Shown in pieces: positions 43,187 to 51,779 of a DNA stretch of 64,000 bases. The position numbers and the translations under genes are program-made. How positions within the stretch are numbered: position 1 is the stretch's first letter; the number at the start of each line of letters is the position of its first letter. This DNA is from Actinomycetota bacterium. GTDB lineage: Bacteria; Actinomycetota; Acidimicrobiia; IMCC26256; PALSA-610. The notes beneath the pieces are model-generated. The model was not told the DNA's origin. It was given only the letters and a program-made list of their open reading frames with translations, and made no database searches. Where the stretch lies: positions 62,001-126,000 of the forward strand of contig SXJP01000002.1 of assembly GCA_005779395.1 (NCBI GenBank), read 5' to 3'.

Positions 43187-44883
43187 ATGACACCAAGATT
43201 TCGCGCGGATCGGACCAATGATGACGCGGCTTGGCCGAGACCGCAGATCGATGAGTCGGTCATGACCTGATCGAGATCGTCAAGCACCCGAAGGCCCCCA
43301 GAACGTCCTGCAACGATCTCCATTTGCCTTTGCGTGCCGATACGACAGGGTACGCATTTCCCGCAGGACTCGTTCGCAAAGAATTTGGCGACCCGAGCTA
43401 CGACTTTCGGGAGGTCGACACTTGCGTCAAATACAACGATGGCCCCGGACCCGAGGCTGAGTCCAGCAGAACGAGCACCCTCGAAACTGAGTTCCACATG
43501 CAGTTGCTCAGGCGACACGAACCCTCCAGCAGCGCCACCCAAAAGAATCATCTGAAGTTCTGACCCCGCTGCAACTCCCCCAGCATCACTCAGCACTCGG
43601 CCGAGGGTCGTTCCCATCGGATGCTCATACACGCCTGGTCGAGCTACATGGCCGGAGAGGCAAAAGAGCCGAGTGCCAGGAGACTCCGCGGAACCGACGC
43701 TCCGCCATTCTGCAGGGCCTTGGTGAAGGATTTCCAAAACATTCACGAGTGTTTCGACATTGTTGATCAGGGTCGGTTGTCCGAATAGCCCATCAGATGT
43801 TGGGTACGGCGGTTTACTGCGAGGCTCTCCGCGGTAACCCTCAATCGACTGAAGTAAGGCTGTTTCTTCACCGCATACGTACGCTCCCCCGCCGCGCCGC
43901 ACCTCAATATCGAAGGGGCGGCCAGATCCAGCTACGTCAGCACCGAGGAATCCTGTGCTGTGTGCCTCTGAAATGGCACTTTTGATCCGAGCGTACGAGA
44001 GCGTGTATTCACCACGGATGTATATCCAACCGCAATCGGCTCCGACGGTCAAACCTGCAATCGTGAGAGCCTCAATGAGCGCGAACGGATCTTGTTCCAT
44101 GAGCACCCGATCCTTGAAGGTGCCGGGCTCTGATTCGTCTGCATTTGCGATCACGTACTTCGTCGAACTCAAGCTGTCGGCGACCGCCAGCCACTTTGCC
44201 CCCGTAGGGAATGCCGCACCGCCTCGGCCGCGCAAACCACTCTGTTGGATTGCGCCGAGCACACCGCTAGATCCGATTTCTATGGCAACTTCGAGTGCCG
44301 TGTATCCACCAACACTCCGGTAATCCGCGATTGTTGTGGCACCGCCATTAAAGATCCTACGCAGCAACCTTGCACCCGCTGGAGCCGCAACCACTGGTGT
44401 GCTCGCCCCAACGGACTCAGTCACGATCGCAGTGCCGTGTCCTGGTCGCTGCACGACGGCAGCCGCCGACGAATCACATTGGCCAAGGCAGCTCGAGCCA
44501 ACGCGCGATCCCTCGACTCCGAGGTTCCCTGACGAAAAAAGCATGCATGTGATGTCGTCACACTGCCGAATGAGAACTTCGGGCGGTGGTTCGGACTGCA
44601 GCAGTTCGTAAAACGTTGCGACCCCATACGCCTCGGCCAAAGGCACGCCTAAAGAATCACAAAGCGCCTTTAAGCCACCTGGGCTCACCCATCCGACTGA
44701 GTCCTGTAAAGCCCAGAGCCCTGGGAGCAATAGGTGCCGAATTCCGGTTGCACGCCTAGGGCCTCCGACTAGCACGCGTTCTGAAAGGGCATGAGTCGCT
44801 CTTTCAGGCTCTAGAAGAAACTGTTCGACGATTTCCTGTTCGCGCGTCGTTGGCTGCCCGTTGCCAAAATGAACGTTAGGCAT
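43183..44883 (-). CDS. NAD-type formate dehydrogenase, fused NuoE-NuoF diaphorase subunit
   Basis: A 566-residue fusion. Residues 1-145 are NuoE-like with the [2Fe-2S] ligands Cys108, Cys113, Cys132 and Cys136 (QCDDITC, SCLGQC). The rest is NuoF-like: GLRGRGGAAFPTGAKW for NADH/FMN, ANADESEPGTFKDR, GGGAYVCGEETALL and the C-terminal [4Fe-4S] ligands SCGKCVPCRIGTQ with CGLG. It passes electrons from the Fe-S subunit to NAD. It starts 2 nt after the catalytic subunit stop, so it is in the same operon. Confidence 0.93.
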   Translation of the reverse strand: MPNVHFGNGQPTTREQEIVEQFLLEPERATHALSERVLVGGPRRATGIRHLLLPGLWALQDSVGWVSPGGLKALCDSLGVPLAEAYGVATFYELLQSEPPPEVLIRQCDDITCMLFSSGNLGVEGSRVGSSCLGQCDSSAAAVVQRPGHGTAIVTESVGASTPVVAAPAGARLLRRIFNGGATTIADYRSVGGYTALEVAIEIGSSGVLGAIQQSGLRGRGGAAFPTGAKWLAVADSLSSTKYVIANADESEPGTFKDRVLMEQDPFALIEALTIAGLTVGADCGWIYIRGEYTLSYARIKSAISEAHSTGFLGADVAGSGRPFDIEVRRGGGAYVCGEETALLQSIEGYRGEPRSKPPYPTSDGLFGQPTLINNVETLVNVLEILHQGPAEWRSVGSAESPGTRLFCLSGHVARPGVYEHPMGTTLGRVLSDAGGVAAGSELQMILLGGAAGGFVSPEQLHVELSFEGARSAGLSLGSGAIVVFDASVDLPKVVARVAKFFANESCGKCVPCRIGTQRQMEIVAGRSGGLRVLDDLDQVMTDSSICGLGQAASSLVRSARNLGVI

Positions 44884-44885
44884 TG

Positions 44886-46802
44886 CTACTGCGCCACGAT
44901 TTCGCTAGCGCATCGGTCGATCCGCACGGCGGTCGCCTTAAATTCGGCAGTACCCGACTTCGGGTCCCATGCATCGCTTATGAGTCTGTTGACATCGGCC
45001 GCGCCCGGAAAATGCATGGTCGAGAAAACCAGTCCGCGCGGCAAACCCTCGACTATACGAATCGTCATCTCGATTGCCCCTCGGCGCGACGCGACCGCGA
45101 CGCGGTCACCCGAAGTTACGCCAATGCTCGAGGCATCGGCACGACAAATATCGAGAGTGTCGCCCGTGCGAATCGGCGAAGGATAACGCTCAGTTTGAAC
45201 TCCCGTGTTGTAGCTGTCAATGACCCGCCCTGTCGTGAGGCGGAATGGGTAGTCGTCGTCGAGTGTGTCAAGCGGTGGCCTCCATTCGACTGCAGCGAAC
45301 GGAGCCCGTGCGCCCACCAATGGTTGTTGCCATAAGCGACCGTGTAAGAACGGAGCGCCGGGATCAGACTCGTCGAGACATGGCCACTGCAACCCGCCGA
45401 GGTCAGACAGCCTCGCGTAGGTCATTCCCGCATGACTAGGCGAGACCCGCCGCAACTCATCCCAGACCACCTCTGCGTCTGGGCTTCCCCAATCGTGGCC
45501 GCAAATCTTCGCGACATCAAAAATGATTTCGAGGTCGTCATGCGCTTCGCCTGGAGGAGCGACAGCGCGTCTGACCCGCTGGACACGCCGCTCAGAATTG
45601 GTAACAGTTCCATCTGACTCTGCCCAGGCCGCAGCGGCTGGGAACACCACATCCGCGAGCTGCGCGGTACGAGTCAGATACAAGTCCTGAACAACGAGAA
45701 TGTCTAGTCCACTCAGCGCCGCACGCGCGTGGTCTGCGTCGGCCTCTGAGTCCGCTGGATTTTCGCCTATAACCCAAAGCGCTCGTAGTGCTCGCTCATG
45801 CATCGCGTCGAACATTTCGCTCATATGCCAACCACGTTGATCTGGCAGGCTGGCGCCCCACTCTCTCTCGCACCGCTCGCGTTGCACGGCGTCCGAAACA
45901 TCCGTGAAACCGGGGAGACGCAGCGGAATCGCGCCCATGTCTCCGCCGCCCTGCACGTTGTTCTGGCCTCGGAGAGGTACAAGTCCACTACCCCAACGGC
46001 CAACGTTGCCGGTTAGCAAAGCCAAGTTGATTAGAGCGTGAACATTGTCGACACCGGTGTGGTGCTCTGTGATTCCTAGCGTCCAACAAATCTGCACTTT
46101 CTTGCTCTGTCCGATGGCAAGCGCCAGCGCTCGGATTTCTGCAGTTGGCAGTTTGGTTGCATCCGAGGCCCGTTCAGGGGTCCAGTCTTCTACGGAAGCC
46201 GCGAACTCGGCGTACCCGCTCGTAGCGTTGGCAATGAATTCCTCATCAGCGTGTCCATTGTGAATGATCTCTCTGGCTAGAGCGTTGGCGAGAGCAATGT
46301 CTGAGCCGACCTCTAGCCCTAACCAAGTATCAGCGAATTTCGCCGAAGAGGTACGCCTCGGATCGATCGCCCACATTCGAGCACCATTCTTGATGCCCTT
46401 CAGCAGATGATGAAAAAAAATCGGGTGGGCATCACGTGCATTAGATCCCCAAAGCAAGATCAAGTCGGCATCTTCAATCTCTGCGAATGAACTAGTGCCT
46501 CCACCGACACCGAACACTGTCGTCAGACCGACGACGCTTGGAGCATGTCAAGTTCGATTACATGAGTCAATATTGTTCGTGCCTACAACGACACGCGCAA
46601 ATTTCTGAGCCGCGTAATTGACTTCATTGGTTGATTTCGAACAGCTAAAGATTCCGAATGACTGTGGCCCGAATTCATTTTTGGCTCTGAGGATTCCGCT
46701 CGCTGCAACTTCCAGAGCGTGCGACCACGACGTTGGCTCGAGTACATCACCTAATTTGACCAGTGGTTGTGTCAGACGTGAGCCGAAACTTCGTTTCCTC
46801 AT
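44886..46802 (-). CDS. Formate dehydrogenase catalytic subunit, selenoprotein (in-frame UGA at residue 85)
   Basis: Two frames in the same register (46802-46551 and 46547-44886) are separated by a single TGA. Read through it, the protein is 638 residues, with CNRT-[UGA]-HAPSVVGLTTVFG at the active site, where relatives have Cys or Sec bound to Mo/W, followed by LILLWGSNARDAHPIFFHH, LTGNVGRWGSGLVPLRGQNN and the MGD-binding C-terminal barrel. A SECIS-like hairpin follows the TGA. It lacks the N-terminal Fe-S and cubane domains, which are in 42368-43186. The ATG at 46802 lies 9 nt behind TACCGT; no SD. It would oxidise formate to CO2 as part of a soluble NAD-reducing complex. selA/B/C/D and fdhD are not in the window. 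Confidence 0.88.
46519..46535 (-). promoter_or_regulatory. SECIS-like hairpin for selenocysteine insertion
   Basis: On the coding strand: GUCGUC, loop GGUCU, GACGAC. The 6-bp stem is perfect. It begins 12 nt after the UGA, the same distance as the apical stem of the E. coli fdhF SECIS, whose loop also contains GGUCU recognised by SelB. The classical bulged U is not present in the simple fold. Confidence 0.75.
46548..46550 (-). other. UGA codon read as selenocysteine
   Basis: In-frame TGA at the position of the active-site Cys/Sec of formate dehydrogenases; both flanking frames are conserved family sequence in the same register, so it is not a frameshift. Confidence 0.85.
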
Positions 46803-46811
46803 ATCAGATTC

Positions 46812-46817
46812 ACGGTA
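46812..46817 (-). promoter_or_regulatory. TAnnnT box before formate dehydrogenase
   Basis: TACCGT on the minus strand, 9 nt from the ATG at 46802, inside the 44-bp gap to the upstream gene; a possible own promoter for the operon. Confidence 0.4.
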
Positions 46818-46846
46818 ATGCCCGAGAGTCCACGGACGCGGCGTAC

Positions 46847-47704
46847 CTAACCAATTAGCGGTGGGCGCCCCGCGACACATGAATTTCGAAGGCTGCCGAT
46901 CACTTCAGCGCCAGAGTTGATGACGTCACCAACCTGTAGAAACCGTCCGCGTGCGATCCCAACCCCCGCAGGTGTTCCCGAAAAGATGAGATCACCTGGC
47001 GTCAGCGTGCAGATCGATGACAGGTACGACACGAGGGTCGGAATCGAGAAAATCAGTAGACTGCTACGCGCGTCTTGCATTCTTTCTGTGCCAATATCAC
47101 ACCACAGACCGATATCGTCAGGATCGGCAAATGAGTCAACTGAGACGACTGCTGGCCCGACTGGCCCGTAATTAGCGAAGCTCTTGCCGAGGCTGAACTG
47201 GGGCGGATTACCCGACCGTTGCACGGCGCGATCACTCACGTCTTGGCCCAATGTCAGGCCAGCAATGCTTCCCCACGCCTTCTCTGCTGTCACGTGCGAA
47301 GTGACAGCACCAATAACCACCACGATCTCGACTTCCCAATCGACCCTCGTGCCTGAAAGTGGGATCTCGGAATTTGGACCCGCAATACAGGTCGGAAACT
47401 TCGTGAACGTCAATGGGGCCGGTGGCAACTCTGCGCCAGTTTCGCTTGCGTGGTCGCGATAATTGAGTCCGATACCGAACACCTGACGTGGCGCCGGAAC
47501 GGGCGACTCGAGCGACACATCAATTGTCGCTCCGGATGGCTTCTGTGCAGCGCAACCGCGACTCAGGTTGTGCAACTCACTGTGGCGCTCGATTGCATAG
47601 CGGGGATCCGCCCAACGCTCATCGGCAGTCAAATGACCGATATCGAAGTAGCTGTCACCGATCTCTAGTGCGGCCCGACCACCGACATTGATAAGTCTGA
47701 ACAA
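46847..47704 (-). CDS. Fumarylacetoacetate hydrolase family protein
   Basis: A 285-residue FAH-fold protein: FGIGLNYRDHASETG, PLTFTKFPTCIAGP, VDWEVEIVVVIG (metal-binding Glu pair), GQDVSDRAVQ, GKSFANYGPVGP and IFSGTPAGVGIARG. Such enzymes act as hydrolases, isomerases or decarboxylases on 3-oxo acids such as acylpyruvates. A TTG at 47704 has GGGAG 8 nt before it; the frame is open to 47719. It lies upstream of the formate dehydrogenase genes but need not be functionally related. Confidence 0.88.
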   Translation of the reverse strand: MFRLINVGGRAALEIGDSYFDIGHLTADERWADPRYAIERHSELHNLSRGCAAQKPSGATIDVSLESPVPAPRQVFGIGLNYRDHASETGAELPPAPLTFTKFPTCIAGPNSEIPLSGTRVDWEVEIVVVIGAVTSHVTAEKAWGSIAGLTLGQDVSDRAVQRSGNPPQFSLGKSFANYGPVGPAVVSVDSFADPDDIGLWCDIGTERMQDARSSLLIFSIPTLVSYLSSICTLTPGDLIFSGTPAGVGIARGRFLQVGDVINSGAEVIGSLRNSCVAGRPPLIG

Positions 47705-47750
47705 GGTATTCGCTCCCAATAGAAGATCCGATTGCGGCAGGGGTTGGCCC

Positions 47751-47756
47751 TAGAGT
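47751..47756 (+). promoter_or_regulatory. TAnnnT box before MFS gene
   Basis: TAGAGT, 8 nt from the GTG at 47765, favouring that start over 47732. Confidence 0.45.
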
Positions 47757-47764
47757 CGGCGCCC

Positions 47765-48988
47765 GTGCGACGCTCAGTTTACGGACTTATGGCATGCGTC
47801 ATGTTCAACACGGTTGCATCCGCGTGTGGCCTCGTGGCACTCGGGATTCAAGTCTTTGATCTAACGGGGAGTGAACTCGATCTCGGTTTCCTGGGTCTCG
47901 CAGAGTTCCTGCCTGCGGCGTTGCTGGTCTTTATCGTTGGCCCAGTCGCAGACCGACACGACCGAAGGCAAGTCGTCGCTATTGCCGCGGCTGGAGAGGC
48001 TCTCGCTGCATGTGCGCTCGCGTTGTATTCGGAATCCAAGCCATCAGCGGTTATGCCGATTTTTGGAATCGTCGTTGTTTTCGGCGTATTCAGAGCATTC
48101 CTCGCTCCAGCCGAGCGCGCAGTACTCGGCGACATCGTTCCACCCGACCAACTGCCAAAGCTCGTAGCTCGGTTCTCGATCGTCTGGCAAATATCACTCG
48201 TAATTGGGCCAGTGCTCGGAGGTTTCCTCTACGCAGCGAACCCAACCTATTCATACGTCGCAATGGCGGTGCTTCTCACGTTCGGAGCCGTCGCGATTAT
48301 GACTGTTCATAAGCCGCGACGCGTCACCCATCACGAGGAACTCACAGGCACAAGTCTCAACGCTGCATTCGCAGGTCTCAGATTCATTCGCAGTCGCCCC
48401 GCACTTCTAGGCGCAATCTCTCTCGACTTGTTTGCTGTGTTGTTCGGTGGAGCGGTAGCGCTATTGCCTGCAATTGCCGATGAGCGTCTTGGCGTCGGGC
48501 CGATCGGACTTGGGTGGTTGAGAGCTTCAATCGGAATCGGCGCAGGACTCACCACCCTTGTCCTGGCATTACGGCCGAAGGTGACGGACATCGGCCGCAC
48601 GCTGCTGATAGCTGTTGGCGTTTTCGGCGTGTTCACGGTCGTGCTCGGCATGACGCGGAGCTACTTCGTAGCGTTCTGTGCATTGCTAATACTTTCGGGG
48701 GCCGACTCAATCAGCGTGTACATCAGATCTACTCTCGTACCGATTCTGACTCCCGTTTCTTTGCGCGGTCGGGTCCTTGCGGTCGAAAACGTCTTCATTG
48801 GTGCGAGCAACGAACTCGGTGCATTCGAGTCGGGGGTTGCTGGAGCAGCGTTCGGTGCTCCAGCCGCGATCGCACTAGGCGGCATAGCTACAATCGTGAT
48901 CGCTATCGGCTGGTGGTTTGGGTTCCCTGCACTTCGCCTGATGAACGGTTTCGATGATGAAACGGAACATTCCGAAGCACATGTATGA
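47765..48988 (+). CDS. MFS transporter
   Basis: A 407-residue major facilitator with about ten to twelve hydrophobic helices. The loop-2/3 motif appears as GPVADRHDRRQVV, and ERAVLGDIVPPDQLPKLVAR plus FSIVWQISLVIGPVLGGFL are typical of the enterobactin-exporter (EntS)-like MFS group. The second half repeats the pattern with RSTLVPILTPVSLRGRVLAV. The exported compound is not known. The GTG start is supported by a TAnnnT box. Confidence 0.88.
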   Translation: MRRSVYGLMACVMFNTVASACGLVALGIQVFDLTGSELDLGFLGLAEFLPAALLVFIVGPVADRHDRRQVVAIAAAGEALAACALALYSESKPSAVMPIFGIVVVFGVFRAFLAPAERAVLGDIVPPDQLPKLVARFSIVWQISLVIGPVLGGFLYAANPTYSYVAMAVLLTFGAVAIMTVHKPRRVTHHEELTGTSLNAAFAGLRFIRSRPALLGAISLDLFAVLFGGAVALLPAIADERLGVGPIGLGWLRASIGIGAGLTTLVLALRPKVTDIGRTLLIAVGVFGVFTVVLGMTRSYFVAFCALLILSGADSISVYIRSTLVPILTPVSLRGRVLAVENVFIGASNELGAFESGVAGAAFGAPAAIALGGIATIVIAIGWWFGFPALRLMNGFDDETEHSEAHV

Positions 48989-49000
48989 CAATATTGCTAT

Positions 49001-49885
49001 GTGACAGTTAACCCTTCGCCCGTCGTGCCGTCGACTCTTCAACGTTTCTGCGCCGAAGATGACATCGTTGCGATTACAGCAGCACTCTTACAAGACGGTG
49101 GCGTCATCGTAGAAGGCATGCTGAACCCTGTAGAACTTAGAAGACTAAATGCCGAAGTCGATCCATATGTCGAAGCCGCCGAGCCCGGAGCAGCCCAGAT
49201 CAACGAAATGCTCGATCTGTTTTTCGGCCCTCGAACGCGACACGTTGGCTCACTCACGGCGAAGTCGCCGACCTTTGTTGAGGCGGTGTTACTCCACCCG
49301 GTGATGAAGGCAATCTGCGATGAGATCCTGCTGCCATCTTGCGCGCGTTATCAACTGAATATTGCGGCAATTCTCGATCGAGGCCCAGGCGCGGAGGCAC
49401 AAATGCTTCACCGCGACGAAGACGTTTGGGTTCATATACCACGACCACACCCAACCCTGCAGATTGCATCCGTCTGGGCTCTGGTCGATATGCGCAAGGA
49501 CAATGGGGCGACGGCCGTGATTCCAGGGAGCCATCGAGAGACACTGCGATTTCGTAATGTCGACGATGCGGAAATCGCCTACGCCGAGATGCCGGCAGGG
49601 AGCGCAGTTATCTATCTCGGATCGACGATGCACGGGGGTGGAGCTAACACAACAGAGAACGAATGGCGGAGAGCATTTCACTTGTCGTTCTGTCTCGGTT
49701 GGTTGCGTACAGAAGAGAACAACTATTTGGGCACGCCGCCATCTGTCGCGAAGACCCTGTCGCGGCCAGCACAAGAACTCATCGGCTATGCGGTGCACGA
49801 CGCGATTCAAGACCTTGGTGGCTACTTGGGCAACCTTGACGGGCGAGACCCTGTCGAGATGCTCCAAGATGGTTCACTCAATTGA
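49001..49885 (+). CDS. Phytanoyl-CoA dioxygenase family protein
   Basis: A 294-residue Fe(II)/2-oxoglutarate oxygenase of the PhyH group. Iron ligands: His-x-Asp region in MLHRDEDVWVH and the distal His in GSTMHGGGANTTENEWRRAFH, with the Arg for 2-oxoglutarate shortly after. PGSHRE is the standard strand before it. Natural substrates vary widely. GTG start 12 nt after the MFS stop; its stop overlaps the TTG of the next gene (TTGA). Confidence 0.87.
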   Translation: MTVNPSPVVPSTLQRFCAEDDIVAITAALLQDGGVIVEGMLNPVELRRLNAEVDPYVEAAEPGAAQINEMLDLFFGPRTRHVGSLTAKSPTFVEAVLLHPVMKAICDEILLPSCARYQLNIAAILDRGPGAEAQMLHRDEDVWVHIPRPHPTLQIASVWALVDMRKDNGATAVIPGSHRETLRFRNVDDAEIAYAEMPAGSAVIYLGSTMHGGGANTTENEWRRAFHLSFCLGWLRTEENNYLGTPPSVAKTLSRPAQELIGYAVHDAIQDLGGYLGNLDGRDPVEMLQDGSLN

Positions 49886-51702
49886 GCGAGTACCTTCCGC
49901 AGTTGATGACGAAAAATGACGTTCCACGCTGGGATCTATCCGCGATCTATTCAGGTCTTGACGACAGGGCATTTCTCGGCGCACTCGAGCAGACCTACGC
50001 CGATGTCGACCGTCTTGTTGCTCGGTACGAAGACTTCAATATCAGGGGCTGCGACTCGCGTCCTGTGACCAGAGCGGACCAAGATGCCTTGGCAACGATC
50101 CTTGATGAGACCAATGCTCTACAGCTGGCTCTCCGCAAGCTGAGTACCTACTTGTATGCCTTGGTGACGACCGACAGTTTCGACGACGCTGCGGCTGCAC
50201 TGAGTGTTGAATTGCAAACCAGGACTGCTGCACTTGGTCCGCTCACTAAACGCCTCGCATCATGGTGCGCGTCTCTTGGCACCTCAGAGCTTGCTGCAGC
50301 TACGGAGAGCGGCGAGGCCCACGAGTTCTACCTTGAACAACTCGCGGTAGTCGCGGACCTGCAAATGGCAGAAGCCGAGGAATCTCTCGCAGCACAGCTC
50401 GCCCCGAGTGGCGGTCTCGCATGGGCGCGTCTGCACGGAGACATATCGGCTCAACTAATGGTCGATATCGAAGTCGCCGGGTCGCCGTCCGAACGTGTCT
50501 CGATGGCGCAAGCCCGAGGGTACGCGACCCATTCGGATCCCTTGGTCCGTCGCGGTGCCTACATTGGCGAACTTGCCGCATGGAAGCAAGTAGAGGTACC
50601 TCTCGCAGCGGCCCTCAACGGCGCCAAAGGCGAGCAAGGTGTTCTCAATGCGAGACGAGGGTGGCCAGACGATCTCGCTCCAGCATTGCGTACAAACTCC
50701 GTACCTCGGGTCGCGCTTGACGCCATGAATGCTGCCGTCGTCGACTCGCTACAGGATTTCAGGCGCTACTTCCACGCGAAGGCGCGACTATTGGGACATT
50801 CGCATGGGTTGCCTTGGTGGGACCTTTTTGCACCAGTCGGATCCTCAGCGGAGATCACGTGGTCCGAAGCCAAGTCAATTGTTCGAGGTGCCTTCGGTGG
50901 CTTTTCGAAATCTCTCTTGGGGCTTGCCGACAGGGCATTTGATGAGCAATGGATTGACGCCGAAATTCGGGAAGGGAAACGCGGCGGGGCATATTGCGCT
51001 GGGGTCGAAGGGGCAAGTAGTCGCGTCATGATGAATTTTGATTCAAGTCTCGATTCAGTGTCGACGCTCGCACACGAATTGGGTCACGCGTACCACAATG
51101 TCGCTCTCGCCGAACGAACGCCGTTGCAACGCCGCACCCCGATGGCGCTAGCCGAGACAGCTTCGATCTTTTGTGAAACCTTGATGTTCGAAACAGCGAT
51201 GACTGGAGCGACCTCCGAATCTCAACGCCTAGCGTTGCTAGACACAAACCTCGTAGGCGCTTCACAGGTCGTTGTTGACATCCATAGTCGCTTCCTATTT
51301 GAGTCCGAGTTGTGTCGACGCCGACGTCGCACCGCGCTGTCGCCGAATGACCTCAGCCAGATCATGGCCGAAGCACAAGAGGCATCCTATGGAGATGGTC
51401 TCGCCCCCCAGGCGCGGCATGAATACATGTGGGCAGTCAAGGGTCACTACTTCACCCCGTTCTACAACTGGCCCTACACTTATGGCTTGCTCTTCGGGAT
51501 TGGATTGTTCGCTCGCTATCAGGCAGACCCAGAAGAGTTTCGCGCCGGATACGACGATCTGCTCGCCAATACCGGCATGGCCGATGCTGCGACTCTCGCT
51601 TCTCGCTTCGATGTGGACATCACGTCGCGATCCTTTTGGGACGCCAGCCTCGCCGTAATTCGTTCGCGTATCGATGAATACACCGCGCTTGCATCGACCT
51701 AA
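49882..51702 (+). CDS. M3-family oligoendopeptidase (PepF-like)
   Basis: A 606-residue cytosolic metallopeptidase. The zinc motif is HELGHAYH, with the third ligand in MALAETASIFCET. Family blocks at the end include WAVKGHYFTPFYNWPYTYG and LFARYQADPEEF. It trims short peptides. The N-terminal PRWDLSAIYSGLDD is typical of PepF. The TTG start overlaps the PhyH stop, so the genes are translationally coupled. Confidence 0.92.
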   Translation: MSEYLPQLMTKNDVPRWDLSAIYSGLDDRAFLGALEQTYADVDRLVARYEDFNIRGCDSRPVTRADQDALATILDETNALQLALRKLSTYLYALVTTDSFDDAAAALSVELQTRTAALGPLTKRLASWCASLGTSELAAATESGEAHEFYLEQLAVVADLQMAEAEESLAAQLAPSGGLAWARLHGDISAQLMVDIEVAGSPSERVSMAQARGYATHSDPLVRRGAYIGELAAWKQVEVPLAAALNGAKGEQGVLNARRGWPDDLAPALRTNSVPRVALDAMNAAVVDSLQDFRRYFHAKARLLGHSHGLPWWDLFAPVGSSAEITWSEAKSIVRGAFGGFSKSLLGLADRAFDEQWIDAEIREGKRGGAYCAGVEGASSRVMMNFDSSLDSVSTLAHELGHAYHNVALAERTPLQRRTPMALAETASIFCETLMFETAMTGATSESQRLALLDTNLVGASQVVVDIHSRFLFESELCRRRRRTALSPNDLSQIMAEAQEASYGDGLAPQARHEYMWAVKGHYFTPFYNWPYTYGLLFGIGLFARYQADPEEFRAGYDDLLANTGMADAATLASRFDVDITSRSFWDASLAVIRSRIDEYTALAST

Positions 51703-51779
51703 CCGAGACAGGGGCGATGGTACGATCCGGCCGATTTCGCACGCAAAGTAACGGTTGCTACGCCGAGGAGTTCGCCCAA

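Noticed and set aside
46548..46880. Treating the frame 46548-46880 as a separate small gene and the formate dehydrogenase as a nonsense pseudogene
   Set aside because: Both parts are in one register, the stop is exactly at the Cys/Sec site and a SECIS-like hairpin follows; selenocysteine explains it better.
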